From positions 372,001 through 436,000 of the forward strand of contig JAJEKV010000181.1 in the NCBI GenBank assembly GCA_021234155.1: 64,000 nucleotides of DNA, written 5' to 3'. This document shows, piece after piece, positions 22,830 to 32,669 of the stretch. The DNA is from Isoetes taiwanensis (taxonomy: Eukaryota; Streptophyta; Lycopodiopsida; Isoetales; Isoetaceae). The number at the start of each line of letters is the position of its first letter. The stretch's first letter is position 1. A program made the position numbers and the translations under genes. Below the pieces are notes generated by a model. That model did no database searches and was not told the DNA's origin. It saw nothing but the letters and a program-made list of their open reading frames with translations.

Positions 22830-23530
22830 CAAACATATTTACGCATCTATGGTCATATCATTTGTAGAAAAAGACCGGACCGCTTTAGGCAAACCAACTA
22901 TTGTTTTATAAAGATAATTTTAAGTAAAAAGTAAGCTTGAAGCAAAGAAATTCTTCCCTTTTTAGCCATTTGTATGATCCTTGAAGTCTTTTTGAGCAAA
23001 GAATCAACCATAATGTTGAAAATAAAGACAATGAGACTAGAAATGTACTAATGCACGTACCAATCATGTATAAGTTAGCAATAATCTTGGTAACTATACA
23101 AGGCCAAAAAGGCAGTAGGTATTTCTAGGCTCTTCGCCTACCCATTAAAATCTTTTGCTCTTGATGATAAAGCCTTACTAAGAAAAAACAAGGAAATAGA
23201 CATAAAGGCTAGAATCAGGAGAATATAAATATGTGTTTTTCTTTATTATATCTATCAGACCAAAATGTACTTTTAACTAGTTACATTCTAATATAAGAAA
23301 TATCGCGGCATTTGAAACTTTATATGGAAGCTGACATCTCTCTGCTCTAATCATCCCGACAAAGATCATCATTTCCTTTTGTTATGGTCCTGGCCCTACC
23401 TTTGAACAAGGATTGGCTCCTCTTTACAGCTCCTTATTCTTCCCTGCTATCCTCTTCACGGTAAATGTAGTTTTTAATATGGGCTATTCCAAACATACCT
23501 GAAACTCTTCATCTTCTAAACCCCATCTTC
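22830..23530. other. Unassigned region
   Basis: AT-rich sequence with no recognised gene, RNA or repeat. It separates the TIR element from the minus-strand open frame at 23535-23804. Confidence 0.4.
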
Positions 23531-23534
23531 ATTA

Positions 23535-23804
23535 TTATATTATGCTTCGGGATATAATGTCTTTTACTTGTATTGTCTCTTTGAAACTACTAGATTCTAT
23601 TGTAGCCGCCTTTTGCAGCATAACCTCTATTTCCATCTCCATAATTCGCTTAGGATCATATCCCTTCCTCCACCTCTCCGAAAGCCATATGTAAAGCTTT
23701 GAAATTTTTCTGGTGAATTTTGCACCACAATAACTCTCTAGGATCATCTTGAGGCGCTTCATCTCTTCTCGTAGCCGCCGCTCCTGATATGCCATTATAA
23801 TCAA
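23535..23804 (-). CDS. Candidate coding fragment, charged helical protein, unidentified
   Basis: An uninterrupted minus-strand frame has an ATG at about 23795 and gives roughly 86 residues ending at a TAA. The product is rich in Arg, Lys, Glu and Met, with segments such as 'QERRLREEMKRLKMILES' and 'LSERWRKGYDPKRIMEMEIE', suggesting alpha-helices. Immediately upstream in another frame is 'REDPADSYPHRKMGF', which could join by a one-base shift. I do not recognise the family; it could be an exon of a real gene or a fragment of a transposon gag-like protein. Confidence 0.3.
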   Translation of the reverse strand: MIIMAYQERRLREEMKRLKMILESYCGAKFTRKISKLYIWLSERWRKGYDPKRIMEMEIEVMLQKAATIESSSFKETIQVKDIISRSII

Positions 23805-23819
23805 AAACCCATCTTCCTA

Positions 23820-25075
23820 TGGGGATAGCTATCCGCGGGATCCTCCCTTAACGCTTGACGGTGCTGCTGGCGGATCGCCGGGAATATTTCTCCCTTGGTC
23901 AAAAGATGATCAAGATATTCTATTAATGTATTGAGTTTTGCTTTTGATTGATTCATTGGGTAGATATCGTAGAATGCTAGAATAAACCTTTATTTGTGCT
24001 GATTTATTTCCCCATTATAGGAATCAGCTTTTATATTTTTACATCCCTATGGTATTTTAAAGATAATGTTTTCAAATTTCAAATTTTGTAATAGCCACAC
24101 GCATAAACATAAAAAAAAAAAAGATGGGGAAAAAAAAAAACGCTGCTGTGCACCATTATGGCATCTATGCTTGATGAATAAACTTTGATGCTTAAGTCTC
24201 CATCCTCCAAATTTTCATAAATTTCGGACCACCCCGCGACCGGCCATGTCAATTCATTTTTGAAGTTCCAATGCTATGTTATCTTGAGGACAAGAGGCCG
24301 CATCTCCAGATATTCTCCATGATTATCAAATGCAAGAACAGTAACATTTAGCTACCACTTGCAATTGCCTTCATCGTAATCATCATGCCTCTTCAATCCT
24401 ACGCAAAGACCGCGATAATACGTGACCGCGATGCATCACATCTGACCGCTATATTATTTCACGGCCTCGGCCATTCACATACAATTTAAAACCTAATTCG
24501 TGAAATGCATGCCATGCTCAAATAGAGGTTTAGGGTTACTTAAAAATCGCGGACTCGTGATTTCATTATTCCTCTAGTATTTTCTTTTTCCAAAGGTATT
24601 ATTTACATGTACTCAAGAATATTTCGGCCCAAATAACAAACTATGCAACCATGGTTCTTACCATACTCCATTCTTTCCTCGAAAGCAATACTAAATGCTA
24701 TGTGAAAAATAAAGATACCCTCTAAGCAAAATTGCCTACTTTGGTAATATGTAAGGAAATCTTCCACTAACTTTTTGAGGCATCAATGGAACTATCTCTC
24801 AAGGAATTTCTCTATATTACCGCTTGTGTTTGTGCAACATAATTCAATAGCCTTAGCGATCCGCTATAAATAGAAAACCATGCAAGTTCCGCATCATAGA
24901 ACCCATCAAAAGTGTTTAACAAGTATAACAAGTCCTATATAACAAGTCCGGCTATTACTTATAATAAAATTCCATCGCTACTTTACACACAAAACCCTTT
25001 GTAGCATTGGTGTTTTTCTACACATAATCATATGTCAATGGGTCTATATATACATTATTATTATTAATATCATTC
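23820..25075. other. Unassigned AT-rich region with A-runs
   Basis: No gene recognised. Two A-runs separated by 'gatgggg' lie at 24111-24139, which could be the remnant of a retroposon tail, but no retroposon body was identified beside them. Confidence 0.4.
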
Positions 25076-25079
25076 TATG

Positions 25080-26100
25080 CATCCATTATTTTTGCTGCTT
25101 CTCCCCTACTATGACCGCTTCGGTGAAGTATGTTCTACCAACCAACCCACCAACAAAATACAGTACCGCGCCCTGAATACAAATAATATCGTGATGAAGC
25201 CGACGTATGCCAAAGAAACTCTAGTTTTCCCTCTACTACTTTCAGAGGACCAAGACTTCACATTCCAACTCAGAATTGTCCTATTCATCCCACAACAGCC
25301 TTTGTTCTTCCTCTCGCGGGCTAAAACTCAAGGGTCTCTAGGAGCCAATGGATTGACCTCGAGATGAGGTCTACCTCATCATCCCAACTCCAACCGGTGA
25401 GATCCGGGTGAACAACTTGCCCGGCTTCTTGCATATGCTCATAGTCTACCTGAGGCCCTTGGCCCTCCGTCAGCTCAACACTACCACCCCCCAATACTAC
25501 TTAATTATTCCTACCACTCTCGTAGAACCATCTCCAAGCCTACCAGCATCATCATCACTATCCGGCTCGAACATCGCTAAGGGTAATACCCTCAAGAGGT
25601 CACCATCCCCACCACACCGCTTACCCTCCGGAAAGTGGGTCTCCACTATGGCTACCCCCATTATTGCCTCTACTCTTAGGGGTTCAACATTACCACCCTA
25701 GTACTTGCTATTAGTGGACGCATCACAGCTACTCGCCTCGGGTTCTACAATATCATCCCCGACTCGCTATATGGAACTCCACCAGGATATCCTCGAACAA
25801 GACACCTCCAAAGACTCGCCTTGGTCAAGCACCGCCTCCAACAACAAGACTATCTAGGATCTCTACCTCCAACCGGTTCGACCATCACTCACCCCCATGA
25901 CCACTGCATCAACACCTCTTAGCTGGGGTTCAATCACTACCACCCCCATGACCACTCACAAGAAAAATACCTCTAGTCAATTCGAAAGCACGACTCACCC
26001 CATGAGGATCATCACTATCAACCCTACCGTGAAAGAACGATGGAAGGAACATGCGCTGAATCTCGACCATTCAAGAGCTGGGCTACTCTAGTAAATGAAA
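25080..26100 (+). other. Ser/Thr/Pro-rich region, possible 5' part of LINE-b
   Basis: This C-rich stretch yields several open plus-strand frames rich in Thr, Ser and Pro (25077-25367, 25408-25701, 25897-26091). Short related blocks recur: 'ggttcaacattaccaccc' near 25680, 'ggttctacaatatcatcccc' near 25741, 'ggttcgaccatcactcaccc' near 25877 and 'ggttcaatcactaccacccc' near 25927. No domain is recognised. It precedes LINE-b and might correspond to its 5' region or ORF1, as a Pro/Ser-rich stretch precedes LINE-a, but this is inference. Confidence 0.35.
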
Positions 26101-26925
26101 ATGCCAAGAACCACTATGGACGTGTATAGAAGTAAGGTAGGTCATATGCCTCAAGGCAACACATATCCTAGGTGCCCTAACAATGCAAATGAGCTAAGTG
26201 AACCCCAAGACCATTCTACCATAGAAACCAAGAACTCGTGAAACTAACATATATCCGAGGTAAATCCATGATTTGAAACCAACATGGGATTTTACAGCCG
26301 CAAGAGCTCGCGGGACATAGCTGGAGTATAGAAATCATACAGGACATATGCTCGATTTAAAGCATCAACCCTCGACTATCCAACTGCCGCAGACCAGCCT
26401 CAACATAATGAGGAAAAAAATTATTAGGCAAGAAATTTCAAAGACCTGCACCGCTAAAACTAACTTCGGCCAAATGTCCGTGCAGAGCCATGAGCTAAAC
26501 CTTCACGCGGTACAAACTATCCCAAAGGAAATAATCTCTAGTGCCGCAAAAGAGACCAAACTTATAGTATGAACATGCCGAAATGCGGGTCTATGTCTAT
26601 CCAAGGATCTCGAAGCACTCGCCGAAGTCAACCGGACAATGATCGCCCACAAACTTCATAGCCTCTTCCACCCGAAAGCACTCCTATGGTCGTGCACCTT
26701 ATGCTTAATCCAAACCAAAAGCCCGGACGAAAGTGAGACGATAATATGTCATTTGTCCTGCTGGTCGCGGCAAAGGCTGGCAGCTTAGCAGCCCGAGAGG
26801 TGTCTAACCTCACCTGTGTGAGTCTGAAGGTGCCATAGAGGATTTGCCTCTCCGAAATGCTACATCTACATCATCTTCCTTGGCAACCTCTAGGCGCTGG
26901 TGTAGAGGGTTTCCTGTGATCCCCG
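26100..26925 (+). other. Unassigned region, possible ORF1 tail of LINE-b
   Basis: No clear domain. One plus-strand frame near 26575-26600 contains 'NMPKCGSMS', loosely like a zinc-knuckle start, and another contains 'VAAKAGSLAAREVSNLTCV'. Because the endonuclease of LINE-b starts directly after, this is a plausible position for a decayed ORF1 C-terminus. Confidence 0.3.
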
Positions 26926-26929
26926 CTAT

Positions 26930-27620
26930 GCATCTCAAAGAAATAAGTATGGTCATGGGCAATTATTAAGTGGCTTGAGGGAGGACAGAATGGGGATTGT
27001 GAATGTCTATGCTTCCAAACCAACCATCTCAAAGAGGTAAGCAGGGCCATAATAAGAAACAAGATAAGGAATCTTGGTACTCTTATTGATTGGAGAATGA
27101 ATGTTAATGCTACGCATCCGCAACGTATAAGTATGGTCGCTGGGCAATTATTAAGTGGCTTGAGGGAGTGACAGATCGGGGATGGTGAATGTCTATGCCT
27201 CAAACCAACCATCTCAAAGAGGTGCTCAGGCCACAATAAGAAACAAGATAAGGAATCTTGTGGTTTGGGTAAGTAGCCCGCTAAGCTACTAGGAGACTTT
27301 TTTAATATGGTAGAGCAAAAGTGCAGGATCGCCCACCGCGCAGATTGTGCAGTGGTTTTGTGACCAATGGTCTAGATTGTTATGTGATTTGCTATGGTAG
27401 AGGAAGGAGATTTATCTTTCAAATGGTGCACTAGGCAGACGTAATAGCGCCTATATGCCCTTCCCTCCCAGACATTGGATGAAGTACCCTCTCAAAGATA
27501 GGAGCAAACATTCTTTCCACCTCCATTTCAGATCATTATCCTCACTGTTGGCAGTCACTACCACCCCAAACCTGTAAACAAAGGTTTCATTCGAATACCC
27601 ACTTCTTGGACAGATGAAGT
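26930..27620 (+). pseudogene. LINE-b endonuclease remnant, internally duplicated
   Basis: The segment 'GRWAIIKWLEG' then 'VNVYASNQPSQRG' is the 'GRw.ii....GivnVYAPN....eR' block of L1 endonucleases. It is present twice, at about 26936-27085 and 27120-27262. Next comes 'LLGDFFNMVEQK' (about 27283-27325), matching 'GDFNmve' with one extra residue, then 'SDHYPH' (about 27529-27546), the C-terminal SDH motif. So the domain is nearly complete in outline, though frames shift several times. Confidence 0.75.
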
Positions 27621-27869
27621 CTTTTCATCTCATTGTCTGACTTGTGGCTCAATACCTTCTCCCCTTGGAGTGGAATGGCGGTGTATGGTGGCAAGATTGG
27701 CTAGGGTTAAATGTTTTGCTGGGCGCTTTGGTAGGCAGCGAAGTCAGCAGGAGCTTACATGAACTCCACTTACTCTATAGAGAGTTGGAGCAGATTCGGT
27801 ATTAATCTTCCTCGATGGCATCCCGAGAATGCCATGAATCAAGTAGCCAGATCATATCTCTAGAGAAGG

Positions 27870-29350
27870 TCAAAGTTAAGGAAGCTCATGTCGTCTGGAC
27901 TTGCTTGGCTAAAAACAAGTGACCACGAAGCTCTTTCGTTTTTAGGCAGCAAGGCAGCGCTAAGAGATGCAAAGATTACCGGTATCCCTTACTTTGTCGA
28001 CGTGTCAGAATTCGAGTGCGCACCGTATTGGATTCCATGGCCATTTTTCAATAAAAAACTTTGCTACGCCAGCTATTTCCATACGAGCAAGAAATGCAGA
28101 TCTAATGGCAGCCTATTAAGCCATCTATCTTGCACCATCAGCTGGATAGTTTAGAAATGTGAACTCTCCAAGGAAGATTTAGAGGGTGCATGTATGTGCA
28201 TGGCTAAGGATAAGTGTCCGGCCGGATGGTGTGCCTGGGTGGGAATCTTTCTGCATCTATTGGGCTGAGAGTCAGTGTATCAGGTCTATCTTGACTTGTT
28301 GGGCGCCTCATGAAATGGATAGAATTTTAAAACCGGGCCAGTATTTTCCTGATCCCAAAATAAAACAGCCATCCACGACAATGATTGGAGGCCTATTTCT
28401 TTGCTCTCCTCTGTATAAAAATTATTGCAAAAGCCGCTAAGGGGTGCTTAAACCGTTCTAGCATCCCCTATTAACAAGGTTCAAATCTGGTTCATCCTGT
28501 GAAGAAAACATCTTAACCCACGTTGTCGCGAGCTTATGAGGGCTTGTATTGGGCCAGAAACAAAATGTGGAGTCGCTTATCTTAAGCCCGGGATTTTGCA
28601 AGGCATATGACAAAGGTGCAATCGAGTTTTTGTTTTGGTGTGCTTTCGCTTGTTGTAGTCCACGCTTTTACGTAAATAGTTATGAAGCTTCCACACGCCA
28701 TGAGCGCTACAATTGTGTCGTGGGCCTTCCTGCTTTTGATGGGAAGAGGAGTTCGGGTTGTGGCTACCTCCGCCCCTATTTTGCTTCTTACTATGGTCAG
28801 TTTGGTGATGACACTTTCGCCTTTGTGGCAGTAGAAGAAAGCAATTTGGCGAATGTTAAGGGGTTTGCTAGATACATTTTCCTTGGCTTCGTTGTTCTTA
28901 ATTGGGGAAAGTGTTCGGCTCTCAGGGCTTTGGAGACGCTGCCTCTATCTTGTTTGTTTCTTCCCTTGAAGGTACTCCCAAAGGAATGCATATACTGCAC
29001 TTCGCAGTATTCCCTTTTGGGGTGATATCTCTATGGGCTGTCTGCGGGATGAGATTTGCAGGACTGAGAAGCACCTGGAATTGGTGGAAGGGTAGTAAGC
29101 TGTCGGCGGCGTGCAGGATTACTTATAGCTAAGTCGCTTTGTAGCACCTAATGATACACAGCGTCCAAGTATGTTAGCTCCATAATGCAAGGTTCAGAAT
29201 TGGGATAGAATCGCCAAAACTTTGTTTGGGGAGGGGATGCGTATGATCGCTGTTAAAATAGCTCGGTGGAAGTGCCTACGTTTCTGTAGAGATGGGGGTT
29301 TGGTAATCCTAGATTTGGCTTTGCATTCTAAGGTGTTAGTCTCCAAGTTT
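27870..29350 (+). pseudogene. LINE-b reverse transcriptase remnant
   Basis: Open frames at 27888-28154 and 28549-29025 carry linker and reverse transcriptase sequence. Visible motifs are 'GFCKAYDKGAIEFLFW' (28588-28640, motif A), 'QFGDDTFAFVAVEESNLANV' (28797-28857, the FADDT catalytic box with Ala to Gly) and 'VVLNWGKCSAL' (28890-28925). Downstream 'YPFGVISLW' (about 29005-29035) and 'FCRDGGLVILDLALHSK' (29283-29335) match the post-RT region. Both catalytic aspartates of the DD pair are kept, but the frame is broken outside 28549-29025. Confidence 0.85.
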
Positions 29351-30596
29351 TTGGAGTATTCTCCATGAAGAGGTGTTCTTCTCCAAAAGATTGCTTTTAT
29401 AGTCCTCGAGAATTGTGTGGCTTTTCTCACAAGCCATCCGTCTCGTAGTTGCTCTCACCTGCTTTATGGTTTGAGGCCATTCCCACACGCATCACCTTTT
29501 CTCGCGTAACCGCGTCTGGAGCACGTATAGTAAGCTTTTTCTGCGTAGATTGTGCATCAAAGATTTCATCACACTTTTCTTTCTCAGAGGGTTCTCCGCC
29601 ATACTTTTTACCTTTACGCCGTACTAGACGCCGTGACAGCAGTCTGCTGGACTCGGCCAGCTTCCAATTTTAGAGGATTGGTATTGGCATGGCCAACCGC
29701 TCCTTGGGCTTTTTCGTGCCCGCTGCTTTAAGAGCAAAGGGATCGAAGCTATCCGACAAAGAAGCGGCCTCCTCGTATTCCATTGCATATTCCCCGTTTC
29801 TCCTCCGTGGAAGGGTGGTCTTTCGTGATTTGGAAGGTCTATCTGGAAAATGATGTGTCATGTTTTCTTCATTCTTTTGTTACCGGATGTTGCTTGTCTA
29901 TGATACTTTACCTCCTTCTCACAAGTGGGCAATCGCTTTAGGGAATTCCCGCGCATTCGCCTGACATGGACTTGGAATCCTCCCCACCAAAGGTTAGGCC
30001 TTCTTTGTGGTGCGGTGTAATCGGGCTTATTAGGGTAAATGTTCTTGTGCATAGATTTAAGCCACCGTGGAGTTTCTTTGCCCCTTGCCGTGGCTCTCAT
30101 CGAAGTTGAACATTTTCTAGTCTTGTGCCAAGATTTGCAAGTCGCATGGGGTTGGGTCGAGCATTGTTCCGATTAGATGTGTAGTTAAGATACTTCTTCA
30201 TGTATTTCCAAAATTTTCCATGGTCCTCCTAAGAAGCGTACTTTCTATCTGCGGTGTAAGGCATGGTTGGTTTGGTTGATATGAAAAAGGCGCTGCTATG
30301 GATTTTTCAAGGGATTCAAAGAACCTTCTCTAGTTCCATGGGTCTTCGCATAGGCTGTTCTGAGTTTTCTTATGTTTACCGCTTCCAGGTGAGACAAAGT
30401 CTTGTATCCTGGGCGAGATATTTACACATTGTAAATGTAATGGGGAGTTTGTAACAATGATTACTAGAGGTGATTGGAAGTTTACGACTAGTTTTTTAGT
30501 ATGGAGTGCCGAGGTGTCTTTGTCCTTCGTGGCATTCTTTTTCCTCACTGCCTTGTATCACTGCTAATTCTTTTAATATAAGTGTCTTAATTCTTC
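29350..30596 (+). pseudogene. LINE-b C-terminal and 3' untranslated remnant
   Basis: Decayed sequence between the reverse transcriptase and the poly(A). A plus-strand frame near 29990-30070 reads 'SLWCGVIGLIRVNVLVHRF', resembling the RVT-associated zinc region also seen in LINE-d. The rest has no recognisable domain and ends in an AT-rich 3' part just before the A-run. Confidence 0.55.
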
Positions 30597-30610
30597 AAAA
30601 AAAAAAAAAA
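30597..30610 (+). other. Poly(A) tail of LINE-b
   Basis: A run of 14 A residues directly follows 'gtgtcttaattcttc'. It marks the 3' end of LINE-b on the plus strand. Confidence 0.8.
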
Positions 30611-30614
30611 TATA

Positions 30615-31625
30615 TCGGCCGAGCCTATGGCCTAGAGCGTATGTTAGAGCCTCTGGGCACCTCTCTTTTCGTTTATGGTCATTTATGATTGGGAGCTCCT
30701 ATTATTTTGAAGTATAAAATACGAGTTTGTCTAAGGTTTTGGTGGAATATCGAGCCCCTATATGGCTTCGCCTGAGATTTTTAGAATAAGAAATACGGGG
30801 GCTCGAAGCTCTACCAAAATAATCCAATGTCCTAATACGACGACGCTGATCAATATAACCAATGAGCTAACGTGATTATTTTTCATCTTAAATCTATGTT
30901 TTTTTTATAATAACCCATTCAATTGTTTTAGAGATATAGTCTATAGTTTCAAGGATATTATTTTTACACCCATACAAATCCCCTTGGAACCCCCCGTTAT
31001 CCCCTGTTATTGTGCTAAATATTCTAAACGAGGTGCACCAGGAGTACCATAGTCATTGGATCCGTCGATCCTACAATGCAGATTGTATGTTAGAACCTTG
31101 GCATCCTGAACCCCTCAAGATGTGTTACATATTCTAAATTAGGGTGAATTCCAAGAGTACTCATAGTTGTTCTGATCCGGTCATCTCCATGGCCTGAACG
31201 AGTGTTAGAGCCTCGGGCACCTCTTTTCGCTTATGGTCATTTATGATTGGGGGCTTCTATTATTTTAAAGTATGAAATACGAGTTTGTCTAAGATTTTGA
31301 TGCAATATCAAGCCTCTATACGGCTTCGTCTAATGTTTTTAGAATATGAAATATGTTAGCTCGAACCTCTACCAAAATAACTCAATGTCCTAATAAGACT
31401 ACTCTGACTAAACCAGTGAGCTAACGTGATTATTTTCATCTTAAATCTATATTTTTTTTATAATAACCCATATTCTAGACGAGGTGCACTAAGAGTACCA
31501 TAATCGTCGGATCCTTCGATCCTATGGCCCAGACCGTCTGTTAGAGCCTCTGGGCACCTCTCGTTTTGCTTATAGTCATTTATGATTGGGGGATCCTATT
31601 ATTTTGAAGTATGAAATACGAGAAA
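30615..31625 (-). repeat. Tandem SINE-like repeat (three copies, last truncated)
   Basis: Copies near 30620-31075, 31185-31510 and 31515-31622 share 'tgttagagcctctgggcacc', 'tttatgattggg', 'gtatgaaatacgag', 'ctctaccaaaataa', 'caatgtcctaata' and 'gagctaacgtgattattt'. On the minus strand copies 1 and 2 contain 'TTAGCTCAYTGGTT' (like a tRNA A box; 30862-30881 and about 31412-31425) and, about 55 bases further on, a TTCGAG-containing sequence ('GAGGTTCGAGC' in copy 2, near 31357-31367; B-box-like). This suggests a tRNA-derived SINE, but no proper tRNA fold or tail was seen. Confidence 0.65.
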
Positions 31626-31629
31626 CTTT

Positions 31630-31864
31630 ATCTTACCTTATCTTGTCTACAAAAAATAGTGTTGTGCAGCTCCAAGTATAACAGCTCACAATTGGCTGAA
31701 GGAAAAAAAATATATCTATATTTGCATCCATTTCAATGATGATTTGGTATACGTGCAAACAACGCACTGAGTTTTGAAACTAAGAATTTCATCTTCTGGA
31801 ATGTAGGCTAACACAACCACAAACAGTAATATGTGTGTACTGTCTGGATTTGTTTGTTTTACAG
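31630..31864. other. Spacer with a strong splice-acceptor-like end
   Basis: No gene content. The last bases, 'ctggatttgtttgttttacag' (to 31864), are a pyrimidine-rich tract ending in CAG, a good plant 3' splice-site pattern ahead of the candidate exon. Confidence 0.35.
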
Positions 31865-31998
31865 AGTCAGCTGAACAAAGAATTGGCAATATTGATGCAA
31901 ACGACTCTTCTGACTTGGCATTTCATAAATATGGAGGTTTTGAATCCATATCGTCTTTTGAGCTTCTGGGTACTATTTCTATCAATCATGCGTTGTAA
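31865..31998 (+). CDS. Candidate terminal exon, unidentified gene
   Basis: After the acceptor-like CAG, a frame of about 44 codons runs open to TAA at 31996-31998. The peptide includes 'SAEQRIGNIDANDSSDLAF' and 'KYGGFESISSFELL', an ordinary soluble-protein composition unlike the LINE remnants. A second overlapping frame (31835-32077) is also open, which weakens the call. No upstream exon was found nearby. I do not recognise the protein. Confidence 0.3.
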
Positions 31999-31999
31999 A

Positions 32000-32668
32000 G
32001 CGCACTCCAACTTTCTCGCGACCGAGGTTAAGGAGTTCGCGGACTTACATAGAAAAGAGTGCTTGGCATGTTTCTAACAAGAACAAATAACCCTAATCTC
32101 GTTCAGAAATTAAGAGCAGATTATGGTTTAATTCCACTTTTATTGAATATTTAAGTTGATCAAGCAAATATAACTGTGATATTATGGTAATAAAGAGAAG
32201 CCGATCACCCCAATGCAATGACTGCGTTAACAGTTCTATTTTATTCGAGGATGTGTTAAGATTAGTAGGAGCATTAGCCTTCCATTGGAATATGTTTGCA
32301 TTCTATGCCATGCAAACGTGGAACTTTTTACATTTTTTATTCATGCAGCTTTCTGTTATGTAATTTAAGGTTACAATAAGTAATTTGTTCATTTAGTCCA
32401 CTATATTATTATATTCCTCCTGTGACACTTTTCCATCATTCCGTGGGCAATAATAGTCTGCTACACATACTCAAAAAGCTTCATTCCCTTTTCACGTGTT
32501 TTTCTCACAGGAGGCATCGGGATCTATTGAAGCTATAGTTCAAGTCACATGTTGGGATTTTCCAGCCTGGTTTTGCTTAATAGTATTATTTCATATTATG
32601 AAGTTTGCTTTTGAATGATTACAACTTATGTTTTGCCTTGAAAGAGCCCTACTTAAAGTTCAGTAGTT
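32000..32668. other. Unassigned AT-rich region
   Basis: No gene, RNA or repeat recognised before the triplicated unit begins near 32670. Confidence 0.4.
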
Positions 32669-32669
32669 T

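Larger units (their letters stand above)
26930..30611 (+). mobile_element. LINE-b: degenerate L1-like element with poly(A) tail
   Basis: Parts occur in canonical order: endonuclease (26930-27620), linker (27860-28150), reverse transcriptase (28490-29100), C-terminal region (29190-29350), RVT-type zinc region ('RVNVLVHRF' near 30030-30060) and a 14-base poly(A) run at 30597-30610. The tail defines the 3' end. The element is inactive through stops and frameshifts. A ~180-bp endonuclease segment is duplicated. The 5' end is undefined and may lie in the Ser/Thr/Pro-rich DNA upstream. Confidence 0.85.

Noticed and set aside
24111-24139. A-runs as the tail of another LINE
   Set aside because: No LINE 3' sequence precedes them on either strand; the runs could be simple A-rich sequence.
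30800-30885. A possible tRNA gene on the minus strand
   Set aside because: The A and B boxes are recognisable, but no acceptor stem or clover-leaf can be formed and the motif recurs in tandem with diverged sequence, so a SINE-like repeat is more likely.
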